Shown: positions 16,515-25,850, counted from the first letter of the stretch. The stretch is 64,000 nucleotides of DNA from Desulforamulus aeronauticus DSM 10349 (GCF_900142375.1 NZ_FRAR01000027.1:1-64000); one strand, 5' to 3'. The notes: generated by a model not told the origin, from the letters alone. Numbers and translations are program-made.

Positions 16515-17648
16515 GTGAAACTGCCCGACTTTAAACTGGAACGATATTTTGCTAAGTATGAATTTAACTCCCCCTACCTGCTTTGTTGCTCGGATTGTGA
16601 ATCTTTCACCGTCAAAGAGATCCTAGAGTTGGCTGATGCCTCTGCCGCCGACGCTTTAGAAAAACTCTGGCTGGGTTACACCGAATCCCAAGGTCATCCT
16701 GAATTACGGGGGACTATCGCTAATTTATACCGAGAAGCCTCAGAGAAAAATGTTCTTGTTTGCTCTGGTGCCGAAGAGGCTATTTTCATTTTCATGAACA
16801 TTGCCCTAAATAAGGGAGATCATATCATTGTCCAGTACCCTTGCTATCAATCTCTCTTTGAAATTGCCCGTTCTATTGGTTGCGAAATTACTCAGTGGGA
16901 AATGAAGGAAGAAAATAACTGGCAACCAGACTTAGACATTTTGAAAAACAACATCAAAGCTAACACAAAGGCAATCATTATTAATTCACCTCATAACCCC
17001 ACTGGCTATTTAATGAGCCAAGACATGTTACAGAAAATTATCGATTTAGCCAGGCAGAAAAACATTCTCCTCTTCTCCGATGAGGTTTACCGAGGCTTGG
17101 AATATAATGTAACAGATCAATTGGCAGCAGCCTGTGATATTTATGAAAACGCAGTTTCCCTGGGAGTTATGTCCAAAACCTATGGTCTAGCCGGTTTAAG
17201 GATTGGTTGGATTGTCACTCGCAATCAGGAAATCTATCAAAAAATGGCTTCCTTTAAGGACTATACATCCATTTGCAACAGTGCTCCCAGTGAATTGCTA
17301 GCCATCCTGGCCTTAAGGAACCATCAAAAACTAGCACTTCGCAACTTGAAGATTATTGAAAACAACCTACAGCTTCTTGACCAATTTTTTACTAAATATA
17401 AGCATTTGTTCAACTGGCAAAAACCAAAAGCTGGTCCCATTGCTTTCCCAAGTATCAAAGGAGATAGAAACGTGGCAGACTTTTGTCATGATCTGGTAAC
17501 TAGCAAAGGCGTACTTTTACTACCCGGAAATTATTACGATTTTGGCCAACGTAATTTTCGAATTGGCTTTGGTAGAAGAAACCTGCCTCAGTGCCTAGCC
17601 GGACTGGAGCAGTATGTCTCTGAGGAGGTTTCCCATGGCTCTGATTAA
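16515..17648 (+). CDS. PLP-dependent aminotransferase, class I/II
   Basis: A fold-type I aminotransferase of about 377 residues. Visible landmarks: substrate loop YTESQGHPELR, cofactor ring-stacking region YPCYQS, the NSPHNPTG motif (Asn binding the PLP oxygen), SDEVYRGLEY (Asp binding the pyridine N), and the Schiff-base lysine in SKTYGLAGLRIGW (about Lys221), with the terminal Arg in FRIGFGR. It transfers amino groups between an amino acid and a 2-oxo acid; the specificity cannot be read. GTG 16515 is chosen because AAGGAG lies 10 bp upstream; GTG 16494 is in frame but unsupported. It overlaps the next gene by 14 bp. Confidence 0.88.
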   Translation: MKLPDFKLERYFAKYEFNSPYLLCCSDCESFTVKEILELADASAADALEKLWLGYTESQGHPELRGTIANLYREASEKNVLVCSGAEEAIFIFMNIALNKGDHIIVQYPCYQSLFEIARSIGCEITQWEMKEENNWQPDLDILKNNIKANTKAIIINSPHNPTGYLMSQDMLQKIIDLARQKNILLFSDEVYRGLEYNVTDQLAAACDIYENAVSLGVMSKTYGLAGLRIGWIVTRNQEIYQKMASFKDYTSICNSAPSELLAILALRNHQKLALRNLKIIENNLQLLDQFFTKYKHLFNWQKPKAGPIAFPSIKGDRNVADFCHDLVTSKGVLLLPGNYYDFGQRNFRIGFGRRNLPQCLAGLEQYVSEEVSHGSD

Positions 17649-18522
17649 ACTGACTGATGCGGTATTCGTATTGAAAGCCCCCACCAATATTGGGGTGATT
17701 AAAGCTGCTGATGGTTCGGCAGTGGTAATAGACACCGGAATTGATGAGTCTGTTGCCCGCAAACTGCTCCGGGAACTGGAGCATGAGGGTCTTCAGATAA
17801 AAGCCATCATCAATACCCATGCCCATGCTGATCATATTGGTGGCAACTCCTTCATCGTATCTCGTACCGGGGCTGTTATTTATGCCTCGGAGGCAGAAAC
17901 TGCCCTTCTTGAGAATCCACTGTTGGAACCCTCTATGCTCATCGGAGGAGCTTACCCCTGGAAAGAGATGCGCAATAAATTTTTGCTGGCCAAACCCAGT
18001 ACGGTAAGTGAAAAGTTAACGGACGGTACGGTAACAATCAATAACATTCCCTTGGAAATTATCCCCCTAGCCGGTCACAGCCTGGGGCATATTGGTGTGT
18101 TGTATGACGGTGTGCTTTTTACCGGCGACGCTTACATTAGTGCCCTTGCTTTAGAGAAATACAGTATTCCCTATAACGTTGATATTCCAACCTATCTGTC
18201 CAGTCTGGAAAAACTGGACAGCATACAATGTCAATGGTTTGTTCCTTCCCACGGTGACCCGGCTCAGGATATTTCCCGTGATCTCGAAAACAACCGTACC
18301 ACCGTGCTAAAGCAAATTCAGTTACTGGAAGATTGGCTGCACGAACCCCAAACAGCGGAAGAACTACTGGTAAAGTTGTGCTCTCATCTAGATACTTCTG
18401 CCGCTAACCCCAGCCTATTCTTTTTATATCGTACAGCGGTGTTAGCCTATCTGAGTTACTTATATGAAACTAACCGCGTCAAAACGACCCTGCAAGATAA
18501 TCGTTTGCTTTGGTTAAAGTAG
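17635..18522 (+). CDS. Metallo-beta-lactamase fold hydrolase
   Basis: A hydrolase of about 295 residues with the MBL signature INTHAHADHIGG (His62, His64, Asp66, His67), a downstream AGHSLGHIGV His, the metal-bridging Asp in LFTGDAYIS, and a final SHGDP His. A C-terminal helical extension follows (about 215-295), as in the glyoxalase II-like/quinolone-type subfamily. It probably hydrolyses a thioester or lactone using two metal ions; the substrate is unknown. GAGGAGG precedes ATG 17635. Overlap with the aminotransferase gene indicates translational coupling and perhaps a shared pathway. Confidence 0.88.
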   Translation: MALIKLTDAVFVLKAPTNIGVIKAADGSAVVIDTGIDESVARKLLRELEHEGLQIKAIINTHAHADHIGGNSFIVSRTGAVIYASEAETALLENPLLEPSMLIGGAYPWKEMRNKFLLAKPSTVSEKLTDGTVTINNIPLEIIPLAGHSLGHIGVLYDGVLFTGDAYISALALEKYSIPYNVDIPTYLSSLEKLDSIQCQWFVPSHGDPAQDISRDLENNRTTVLKQIQLLEDWLHEPQTAEELLVKLCSHLDTSAANPSLFFLYRTAVLAYLSYLYETNRVKTTLQDNRLLWLK

Positions 18523-18584
18523 CTTTTCATTTTTGTTGCTTCATGTTACCATAGGCTAAAATAATTCTCAGGAGTGATGTACCA

Positions 18585-18743
18585 GTGCAACGGGAGCGCC
18601 CCAGTCTATCGAAATCTTTACGGGTCACGGGAATATTATTTATTATCATTAGTTTCTTCGTGGATCGAACTGTTGAATTTGGCCTGCTGGGGATTGGCTT
18701 TTTTGTGCTAGGAACCATGCAGTTTAAATGGCCTAGAAAATAA
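18585..18743 (+). CDS. Small two-helix membrane protein
   Basis: A 52-residue protein from GTG 18585, 11 bp after AGGAG. A basic N-terminus (MQRERPSLSKSLRV) is followed by a helix TGILFIIISFFV, a short charged turn DRTVEF, a second helix GLLGIGFFVLGTM and a basic tail KWPRK. It looks like a membrane hairpin with both ends inside. Not recognised. It sits between the MBL hydrolase and a Cys-rich protein on the same strand, 62 and 19 bp away, and is likely cotranscribed with them. Confidence 0.6.
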   Translation: MQRERPSLSKSLRVTGILFIIISFFVDRTVEFGLLGIGFFVLGTMQFKWPRK

Positions 18744-18762
18744 TTCAGTTAGGAGGTATCCC

Positions 18763-19017
18763 ATGGGTGGCGGACCTAATTTAAACTATCACCGTTCTGA
18801 TTCTCCCCCGGACTGTTATGAAGAAATCTGTTATGGATCTCGTGGTAAAGCCTGTTTGCGCTATGGCTGTACCCCGTCCTGTGTAGCTTGTGCTTATTCT
18901 CGGCCCAAAAACATACCTGCCTGCTTTGAGAGCTTACCTGGTTTTCCAGATGATTGTGTATCGCCCCATTTTGTTGCGGCCTGTAAGAAGTTTTGCAAAT
19001 ATGCGCAAATTACTTAA
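18763..19017 (+). CDS. Small cysteine-rich protein
   Basis: An 84-residue protein with ten cysteines in pairs: CYEEIC, ACLRYGCTPSCVAC, then single Cys residues and KKFCKY near the end. The pattern suggests a small metal- or Fe-S-binding domain, or a disulfide-rich protein; no signal peptide is seen, so a cytoplasmic metal-binding role is more likely (inference). Family not recognised. The start is firm: AGGAGG lies 7 bp before ATG 18763. Downstream lies repeat copy A. Confidence 0.7.
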   Translation: MGGGPNLNYHRSDSPPDCYEEICYGSRGKACLRYGCTPSCVACAYSRPKNIPACFESLPGFPDDCVSPHFVAACKKFCKYAQIT

Positions 19018-19022
19018 TCAAT

Positions 19023-19110
19023 TAGGAAAACTTGGCTTGTGACATAGGCAGAAGCCTTAGTTTTTCTTATACTTTCATCAATAGAAATTTTATTCTTTAT
19101 GAAAGTGTCA
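19023..19110 (+). repeat. Dispersed palindromic repeat, copy A
   Basis: Begins TTAGGAAAACTTGGC, with a 17-nt variable insert, then GCCTTAGTTTTTCTTATAC, then a second hairpin ACTTTCAT...ATGAAAGT. The right 60 bp match copy B at 62930-63003 (opposite strand) almost exactly. It lies between convergent genes and may act as their terminator. Confidence 0.75.
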
Positions 19111-19476
19111 AAAAGCATTTTTAATGTGACGAAGCTCTTTTTTCTCCCCGTTAGGATTAAACTCTACGGCTATCACGTCAAATCTGCAAGGACTGTCGGC
19201 AAGCTTAGGACGGACCAGCAAATATTGCTGAGCTAACATCCTAAGCTTATATTGTTTCCTCTGGGTTATACTCTCTTCTGGCAGACCGTGGCTATTGCCA
19301 GCCCGGGAGCGTACCTCCACAAAGACCAGCGTACCACCTTCGTCCTTGGCTATAATATCTAATTCCCCGATGCGGCAACGGTAATTCCTTTCCAGGATCC
19401 GCCAGCCTAAACCATAAAGATATCTTGCTGCCTCTTCTTCCCCTCTGCTGCCCAAGCCCTTTCTGTAGAAAGTCAC
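19108..19476 (-). CDS. yraN: YraN/UPF0102 family protein
   Basis: A 122-residue protein with the UPF0102 signature of a PD-(D/E)XK nuclease-like fold: GSRGEEEAARYL, RILERNYRCRIGELDIIAKD (the GELD motif), LVFVEVRSR (the E-V-R replacing the usual E-V-K), and a C-terminal FDVIAVE strand. The family is near universal, often next to rnhB; its activity is unclear. GTG 19476 with AAGGGG upstream. Confidence 0.88.
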   Translation of the reverse strand: MTFYRKGLGSRGEEEAARYLYGLGWRILERNYRCRIGELDIIAKDEGGTLVFVEVRSRAGNSHGLPEESITQRKQYKLRMLAQQYLLVRPKLADSPCRFDVIAVEFNPNGEKKELRHIKNAF

Positions 19477-19569
19477 CTCAAAGACCCCTTTGTTTTTTTA
19501 CCATTGGGTTTCTTTCATTGCCTTCACTTTTCCTTTGAACTTTTCCCGTAACCTTAGAAAAACAGAAAA

Positions 19570-19600
19570 AAATCTCCCGTCACCTGACAACGGGAGATTT
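19570..19600 (-). terminator. Terminator of the nuo operon
   Basis: A perfect 10-bp stem, AAATCTCCCG with CGGGAGATTT, 11-nt loop, followed on the minus strand by a T-run (19563-19570). It lies 10 bp beyond the nuoN stop. Confidence 0.85.
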
Positions 19601-19610
19601 TCGTTACTGC

Positions 19611-21041
19611 TTATTTCAAGAAAAAGGAGATGGCTGCACTGTTGGCCACTTCCGAGAGAGGGTTGGGGTAAATGCCCAAGAAAATGGTAGCCACCATGGT
19701 AATAATTAAAGTAATGTTGGCTGCACTGCCCATTTCAATAGGAGCCGGATCTTTGGGATCATCCCGAAACATCACCAAAACTACCCGGAGGTAATAATAA
19801 ACCGAGATCATACTCATAATCAGCCCCAGATAAACCAACCACAGATACCCGGATACGACCGTACTGAATAGATAGAACTTACCCACAAAACCCGCCAGAG
19901 GTGGAATACCCGCCATGGAAAGTAGACAAATCAGCATAACTGCCGCTGCCAAAGGGGCTCTTTGCACCAAGCCAGCGTAGTCGGCAATTTCGTCACTCTT
20001 GATTTTGTTGTAGACCACTGCCACCACCGTAAAGGCTCCCACCGTGGCAAAAACATAGAGGAAGGAATAAAACATAACGGCTTTAATTCCTGCCGGGCTG
20101 GCCGTCACCAGCCCCACCAGAAGATACCCGGCCTGGGCAATACTGGAATACGCCAGCAGTCTCTTGATATTGGTCTGGGGAATAGCCACCAGGTTGCCAA
20201 TAATCATACTAAGAGCTGCCAGGACTGCCACCAGTATATCCCATTGCTGATGAACGCCGGCGAGGCCGGCCACAAATAATCTTAGTAACGCGGCAAAGGA
20301 GACCGCCTTGGAACCTACTGCCAGGAAGGCCGTGACCGGGGTCGGTGCTCCTTCATAAACATCCGGTGACCACATATGGAAAGGCACCGCAGACACCTTA
20401 AAGCCTAACCCGGCTACCAGCATCACCATTCCTGCGATGAGTAAGGGGCTGGCCTGCCCTTGCAAAGTAGCATGAGCAACCTCTAGGATAACAATCGTTC
20501 CGGTGGCTGCATAGATCAAACTGAAACCATACAAAATCACGGCGGAAGATAAGCCTGCTTGCAGAAGATATTTAATACCCGCCTCCAGAGATTTGCCATC
20601 CTGAGAGCGAAAGGCTACCAAGATGATAAAGGAGATCGTCATTAACTCTATGCCCAGATACAGGGAAATAAAGTCCCCCGCCGAGGCAATCACCATCATC
20701 CCCAGCGTGGCAAAAACAATGGTGGAATAGTATTCAAAGTGATTCCCCAAATGCTCATTTACATAACGCAGGGAACCAAAAATAACCAGAATGGCCGTAC
20801 TAAGACAAAGAATTTTAAAGAACATGGCGTAGCGGTCTACCAAGTACATGCCGTTTAACAGGACCCCTTGTTGATCCCAATTGAGCACTGTCAGACCCAA
20901 CACTGCCAGCAAACCAAAGAGAGCAAAGGCACCGATACCCCGCCGGGATCGGGAGGGAACCACCAGGCCCAGCACAAAGGTAGCTAAACCTAGGATAAAC
21001 ATACTCAGTTCAGTGGTTAAAAGCGAGAAATCAAAATGCAT
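19611..21041 (-). CDS. nuoN: NADH-quinone oxidoreductase subunit N
   Basis: A 476-residue polytopic membrane protein of the Mrp-antiporter-like family, about 14 helices. Recognised by the proton-translocation region: FKVSAVPFHMWSPDVYEGAPTPVTAFLAVGSKAVSFA, with the key lysines, and the broken-helix NIKRLLAYSSIAQAGYLL. It forms one of the three antiporter-like proton channels of complex I. Last gene of the operon, directly after nuoM with no gap (stop of nuoM at 21042, start 21041), and followed by a terminator. Confidence 0.95.
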   Translation of the reverse strand: MHFDFSLLTTELSMFILGLATFVLGLVVPSRSRRGIGAFALFGLLAVLGLTVLNWDQQGVLLNGMYLVDRYAMFFKILCLSTAILVIFGSLRYVNEHLGNHFEYYSTIVFATLGMMVIASAGDFISLYLGIELMTISFIILVAFRSQDGKSLEAGIKYLLQAGLSSAVILYGFSLIYAATGTIVILEVAHATLQGQASPLLIAGMVMLVAGLGFKVSAVPFHMWSPDVYEGAPTPVTAFLAVGSKAVSFAALLRLFVAGLAGVHQQWDILVAVLAALSMIIGNLVAIPQTNIKRLLAYSSIAQAGYLLVGLVTASPAGIKAVMFYSFLYVFATVGAFTVVAVVYNKIKSDEIADYAGLVQRAPLAAAVMLICLLSMAGIPPLAGFVGKFYLFSTVVSGYLWLVYLGLIMSMISVYYYLRVVLVMFRDDPKDPAPIEMGSAANITLIITMVATIFLGIYPNPLSEVANSAAISFFLK

Positions 21042-22556
21042 CTATCTCCCCCCTATCTGCAGGGTTTCCTGAATATGGGCCAGGATTGGTGCCACGCCGC
21101 TGTTGACCATATCAAAGAGCAAGGAAGGAAGAAGTCCACCAATCACCAGTACACCGCCTAACACTACAAGTGGTACCAGTTCTGCTCCTCGTAAATCTTT
21201 TACCTGACGGTATTCCTCCCTAGCTGGACCAAATAACGTATTGGCTCCGGCACGCAGGACATACAAAGCGGTAATGATAATCCCGGCGATGGCCAAGACG
21301 GCCAACCAACCAAAGACCCGGAAGGATTCCACAAAGATGGTAAACTCCGGTACAAAACCAATTAAACCAGGTAATCCCAGGGAAGCCATGCCTGCCATCA
21401 TAAAGCCTACGGAGAGTCTTGGCGCCTGGTGCGACAGTCCTCCCAGGTCGGGAATCCATCGAGTGTGGGTTTTTTCATAGATGAACCCAATCATGGAAAA
21501 GAACAGGGCCGCCATCACGCCGTGCGCAAACATGCTGGCTACCGCACCGTTAACTCCAATCACTCCCAGGGAGGCTACCCCCAGTAAGACATAGCCCATG
21601 TGAGAGACCGAAGAATAACCTACAACATATTTCAAATCCTTTTGGGCTAGCGCCCCCATTGCTGCGTAAGCCACCCCAATCACACCCAGTACCGCAATAT
21701 AAGGTGCCCAGAACTTAGCTCCCAGGGGTAATACATAAATGGCGATGCGGATTAAACCGTAGCCGCCGATCTTTTTCAGTACCCCGGCGTGAATCATTGA
21801 TACCGCGGTGGGAGCACCAGCATAACCATCCGGTGACCAAGAGTGCAGCGGCCACATAGAAAGTAAGGAACCAAAGCCGATTAACATTAAGCCAAACATA
21901 TAAATCTGAAAATCCTCTGGGAAGGGCACTCTGGCCAACCCCTCAAAGCTCATATTCGCTTGGCCGGTAATCAGAACCGACTGGATAAAGGTAGCAATCA
22001 CGCCCACCAGCAAAAAGGCTGAACCAATGAGCAAATAGATGGTTAATTTCATCCCGGCATATTCCTTGGTCACCCGTTTGGAGCTACCCCAAATAATCAC
22101 CATGATATAGATGGGAATAACCACCACTTCGTAAAACAGCAGGAAGATAAAAAGATCCTGTGCAATAAAGGTTCCCATGACACCCGCGATTAAGATGAGC
22201 AAGTAAATCATTAGTTCCTTGGCCCGGTGAGTGACATTCCATGAAGCGAATACTGCGGCAAAACCAATAAGGTTGGTCAGCAACAGCATGGGTAAACTCA
22301 GACCATCCACCGCCATGAAGTAAGTAACACCTAAGTCTTTAATCCATGGTACGGGGCCTCCAAAATCAACCCATTGTAATCCCCCCACAGATTGATCATA
22401 GCCAAAGTAAACATATAGACTTAACAGTAAGGCGGCTCCGGTTCCGATGGCTGCAATCCATTTACAAAGCTTTTCTTCTTCCTTGGGCACAAAGACAATG
22501 ACCAAAGCCGCTACTATGGGGGCCAGCAGGGTTATGGTAAGGATTGGTAAACTCAT
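21042..22556 (-). CDS. nuoM: NADH-quinone oxidoreductase subunit M
   Basis: A 504-residue antiporter-like subunit with the usual helices and motifs: LLFYEVVVIPIYIMV (with the conserved Glu), SMWPLHSWSPDGYAGAPTAV, and DLKYVVGYSSVSHMGYVL. It forms a proton channel in the membrane arm of complex I. It overlaps the nuoL stop by 4 bp (ATGA), so translation is coupled. Confidence 0.96.
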   Translation of the reverse strand: MSLPILTITLLAPIVAALVIVFVPKEEEKLCKWIAAIGTGAALLLSLYVYFGYDQSVGGLQWVDFGGPVPWIKDLGVTYFMAVDGLSLPMLLLTNLIGFAAVFASWNVTHRAKELMIYLLILIAGVMGTFIAQDLFIFLLFYEVVVIPIYIMVIIWGSSKRVTKEYAGMKLTIYLLIGSAFLLVGVIATFIQSVLITGQANMSFEGLARVPFPEDFQIYMFGLMLIGFGSLLSMWPLHSWSPDGYAGAPTAVSMIHAGVLKKIGGYGLIRIAIYVLPLGAKFWAPYIAVLGVIGVAYAAMGALAQKDLKYVVGYSSVSHMGYVLLGVASLGVIGVNGAVASMFAHGVMAALFFSMIGFIYEKTHTRWIPDLGGLSHQAPRLSVGFMMAGMASLGLPGLIGFVPEFTIFVESFRVFGWLAVLAIAGIIITALYVLRAGANTLFGPAREEYRQVKDLRGAELVPLVVLGGVLVIGGLLPSLLFDMVNSGVAPILAHIQETLQIGGR

Positions 22557-24490
22557 GAGTGTACACCTCCCATACTACCGGCTAAGGTGGGACTACCAAA
22601 GGCCAACACTACAGTAATCACCAGCAGTGCCAGGAAAAACACCAGCGCATAGGTTTGAATTCTCCCGGTGTGGAAATAACGCAACCCCTGCCCGGACAGT
22701 TTCGTAGCACCTGCCAACCCATTCACAATATTGTCTACTACATGAATATCAAACCAGTAGAATACAGCGGCACTGGCATCCACTACCTGCCTGGTAAACC
22801 ATTGGTACAGTTCATCGATATAGTATTTGTGGTAGGACAACTTATAAAGGGGCTGGTATCGCTCGGCCAGCTGCTTGGCCAACTTCTTTTCTTCATCCTG
22901 ATAATATAACCGATAGGCTAAGCCAATCCCGGCTACAGCCAGGGCCACCGAGAAGAACATCAGGCCGTAATTTGGTTCCCCATGATGGGGATGTCCAAAG
23001 TGAATCCATTTACCCCAAACATTGGCCCAGGGTGTGCCGATCAAACCACCTACCGCAGCCAGCGCTGCCAACACCAATAAGGGGAAGGTCATACTCAGGG
23101 GTGATTCATGGGGATGATTCTCGGGCTTTTCCTTCCCAAAGAAAGTTAGGAAAATCATACGCCACATATAAAAAGCTGTGAGCAGAGCCGTAAAGGAGGC
23201 CAGGAAAAACAGCAGATACCCTAAAGCATGACCCTGTCTGGCATACTCCAGTGTCACCACTAATATTTCATCCTTGGACCAAAAACCGGCAAAGGGTGGA
23301 ATCCCGGCAATCGCCAAGCCACCAATGACAAAGGTCCAGCCGGTGATCGGCATCTTCTTGATCAGCCCACCCATTTCCCAGACATCGGCCTTATCGTGCA
23401 AAGCATGTAACACCGAGCCGGCCCCTAAGAACATCAGGGCTTTAAAGAAGGCGTGGGTCCACAGATGGAACATGCCCGCAGAGAGACTGCCTACCCCTAA
23501 GGCCAACATCATATAACCCAATTGGGATACCGTAGAGTACGCTAAAATACGTTTAATCTCCCGCTGGGTAATAGCAATGGTTGCCGCAAAAATCGCGGTA
23601 AAAGCACCGATAAAGGCTATTACCTCTGCCGCACCGGGTACTTCTGAGAAGAGGAACAAGGTGCGACCCACCAAGTACACCCCGGCTACCACCATGGTAG
23701 CCGCGTGAATCAGGGCAGATACCGGCGTGGGGCCCTCCATGGCATCCGGCAGCCACACGTGGAGTGGGAACTGACCAGACTTACCAATGGGTCCGATAAA
23801 TACCAGAATGGCAATGAGCGTTAAAAGCCCCAGGGAGATACCATATTGCTCGTAATGGGGCACTCTCTCAGCCAAGCCTGCCAAATCTAACGTGCCAAAA
23901 ATAATCTGCAAAAATAGCAGGCCCAACAACATACCAAAGTCACCAATTCTCGTGGTGATAAAAGCTTTCTTCGCTGCCTCCCGGGCAGATATCTTAAAAG
24001 TGTAGAAACCAATTAACAGGAAGGAGCATAGTCCCACCAGTTCCCACAGGATAAACATTTGCAGTAAGTTGCTGGAGATTACCAAACCCAACATGGAGGC
24101 TGCAAAAAGCGACAGATAAGAGAAAAACACTGAATATTGTGGGTCTCCATGCATATAGCCGGTGGAATAGATTTGGATGAGAGTCGCCACCATGGATACC
24201 ATAAACAGCATCATGGCTGATGTAGGATCAAGCATAACCCCCACATCCACAGTAAAGCCTTCCATGCCAAACCACCGGAGGGAATAAATTAGAGGTCTTT
24301 CTATAAATCCTGGATTTGTAAACACCCCATAGGCAACGGATGAGGCCAAAACAAAAGAAGAAAACATAGCTGCAATCGAAACCGCTCCGCTAAGCTTAGG
24401 CCAGGGCCTCGTGAGAAAAACAATAATAACAAAGGCTAACGCCGGCAGCAGGGGCACTAACCAGGCATGCGTTAAAGCAAAATCAACCAT
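22553..24490 (-). CDS. nuoL: NADH-quinone oxidoreductase subunit L
   Basis: A 645-residue subunit, the largest and most distal antiporter-like protein. Motifs: WELVGLCSFLLIGF, AKSGQ-type segment IGKSGQFPLHVWLPDAMEGPTPVSALIHAATMV, and EIKRILAYSTVSQLGYMM. The C-terminus ends in a long amphipathic stretch and last helix (about 540-640), the lateral helix HL that braces subunits M and N. It pumps protons and couples the arm mechanically. A 27-bp gap separates it from nuoK. Confidence 0.96.
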   Translation of the reverse strand: MVDFALTHAWLVPLLPALAFVIIVFLTRPWPKLSGAVSIAAMFSSFVLASSVAYGVFTNPGFIERPLIYSLRWFGMEGFTVDVGVMLDPTSAMMLFMVSMVATLIQIYSTGYMHGDPQYSVFFSYLSLFAASMLGLVISSNLLQMFILWELVGLCSFLLIGFYTFKISAREAAKKAFITTRIGDFGMLLGLLFLQIIFGTLDLAGLAERVPHYEQYGISLGLLTLIAILVFIGPIGKSGQFPLHVWLPDAMEGPTPVSALIHAATMVVAGVYLVGRTLFLFSEVPGAAEVIAFIGAFTAIFAATIAITQREIKRILAYSTVSQLGYMMLALGVGSLSAGMFHLWTHAFFKALMFLGAGSVLHALHDKADVWEMGGLIKKMPITGWTFVIGGLAIAGIPPFAGFWSKDEILVVTLEYARQGHALGYLLFFLASFTALLTAFYMWRMIFLTFFGKEKPENHPHESPLSMTFPLLVLAALAAVGGLIGTPWANVWGKWIHFGHPHHGEPNYGLMFFSVALAVAGIGLAYRLYYQDEEKKLAKQLAERYQPLYKLSYHKYYIDELYQWFTRQVVDASAAVFYWFDIHVVDNIVNGLAGATKLSGQGLRYFHTGRIQTYALVFFLALLVITVVLAFGSPTLAGSMGGVHS

Positions 24491-24517
24491 TCCTTACACC
24501 TTCCTTCCGGCCTGTGA

Positions 24518-24835
24518 TTACCATTTCATCCAGTTGAAATCGTCCAAATCCACGGTGTGGCGATTGCGATAAATCGCAATGATGATGGCCAAGCCTAATC
24601 CCACTTCGGCGGCTGCCACGGTAATCACAAAAATGGCAAAAATTTGCCCAATAAAGGCCTCCGGGGTGAGAAACTTATTAATCGCCACCAGGTTTATATT
24701 AACGGCTGTCAGCATAATTTCAATCGAGATTAAGACCGCAATGGCATTTTTCCTGGAAAGAGCACCGTATAATCCAATGGCGAAGAGCGCGGCACTAAGC
24801 ACCATAAAATAAGAGGGATTAAGAGCCGTTCCCAT
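24518..24835 (-). CDS. nuoK: NADH-quinone oxidoreductase subunit K
   Basis: A 105-residue subunit with three membrane helices, including LISIEIMLTAVNINLV, which carries the conserved membrane Glu used in proton transfer, and VITVAAAEVGLGLAIIIAIYR with the second Glu. It forms part of the E-channel region next to NuoJ and NuoH. Overlaps nuoJ by 17 bp. Confidence 0.95.
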   Translation of the reverse strand: MGTALNPSYFMVLSAALFAIGLYGALSRKNAIAVLISIEIMLTAVNINLVAINKFLTPEAFIGQIFAIFVITVAAAEVGLGLAIIIAIYRNRHTVDLDDFNWMKW

Positions 24836-25337
24836 TGGCCTTCACCTCCTTCACCAACAACAGGGCACCAGTCAAGGCGACCGTTAATAAAATGGCTGCC
24901 ACTTCAAAGGGAATCACAAAATCGTTCAATAAAATAGGAGCCAGGGCTTGCACCGTTTGTGCTGGAACCTCTTGTCCTGAGACAACCAACTGTGACTTGG
25001 CGGTTAGCAAGCCAATCACAATAAAGAGACCTCCCACCAACGGTGCAGCTAGCTTAAAACGCCAGTTGATGGGGTTAGAGTGTTCCATATTGGGCCTTTG
25101 TACCAGCATCACCCCAAAAACAAGCATGATACAAACCGCGCCAGCATAAACCAGTACCTGCACTGCTGCCACAAAGTCTGCATTTAAAAGCAGAAAGGTA
25201 CCTGCCACTCCGATAAACATAACAATTAGCCAAAGAACACTATGCACTAAGTTTCTCAGGGTAACCACCAGCAAAGCAGAACCAAGTATCATCCCAGCCA
25301 AGAGAACAAAGGCAAGTAAACTATAAACATTGTCCAT
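24819..25337 (-). CDS. nuoJ: NADH-quinone oxidoreductase subunit J
   Basis: A 172-residue subunit with five membrane helices; recognised by LRNLVHSVLWLIVMFIGVAGTFLLLNADFVAAVQVLVYAGAVCIMLVFGVML, here cited in parts: the helix LNADFVAAVQVLVYAGAV contains the pi-bulge helix that rotates during turnover. It links the quinone site to the antiporter subunits. Lies 3 bp after nuoI. Confidence 0.9.
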   Translation of the reverse strand: MDNVYSLLAFVLLAGMILGSALLVVTLRNLVHSVLWLIVMFIGVAGTFLLLNADFVAAVQVLVYAGAVCIMLVFGVMLVQRPNMEHSNPINWRFKLAAPLVGGLFIVIGLLTAKSQLVVSGQEVPAQTVQALAPILLNDFVIPFEVAAILLTVALTGALLLVKEVKANGNGS

Positions 25338-25340
25338 CTT

Positions 25341-25850
25341 TTAGGTTCCCTCCTTGTCTGCTGTTTCTGGTTTTAAGGCAGCCTCTTGTGCTGCCTTGGC
25401 GGCCTCCGCAGCAGCTTTTTCTGCTGCCGCTTTACGAATTTCTTCTTTCCTTTGCTCTACTTGTTCTGGCTTAACAAATTTGATTTTAATATCCGGACGG
25501 TTATACTGCGTTAGTTCAAAATCCTTGCTGAATTTAATGGCATCCTTTGGGCAAGCCTCCTGACAGAGACCGCAGAAAAGGCAATATTGCTGGTCAAAAT
25601 CATAGCGGGTAACCACCTTTTTCTTATCCACCGCTTCTGTTTCCAGCTTAATTACTTTGTTGGGGCAGGCATTGACACACATATTACAGGCAATGCATTT
25701 ATCATAGTAAAATTCCGGCTTGCCATAAAAACGGTCTGGTAGGGGCAACCGCTGCTCAGGATACTGTACAGTAACTTTCGGCTTGAAGAAGCGCTTGAGA
25801 GTTATCCCCAGTCCCTTCAACAGTCCTTTACCTTTCACTTGCATCACCAT
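25341..25850 (-). CDS. nuoI: NADH-quinone oxidoreductase subunit I
   Basis: A 169-residue subunit with two 4Fe-4S clusters (N6a and N6b): CIACNMCVNACP (Cys52, 55, 58, 62) and CLFCGLCQEACP (Cys90, 93, 96, 100). It conducts electrons to NuoB. The C-terminus (about 135-169) is an Ala/Glu/Lys-rich helical tail (KAAAEKAAAEAAKAAQEAA) beyond the usual length. As no NADH module is encoded, this subunit is a likely docking point for an alternative electron donor such as ferredoxin (inference). Overlaps nuoH by 7 bp. Confidence 0.95.
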   Translation of the reverse strand: MVMQVKGKGLLKGLGITLKRFFKPKVTVQYPEQRLPLPDRFYGKPEFYYDKCIACNMCVNACPNKVIKLETEAVDKKKVVTRYDFDQQYCLFCGLCQEACPKDAIKFSKDFELTQYNRPDIKIKFVKPEQVEQRKEEIRKAAAEKAAAEAAKAAQEAALKPETADKEGT

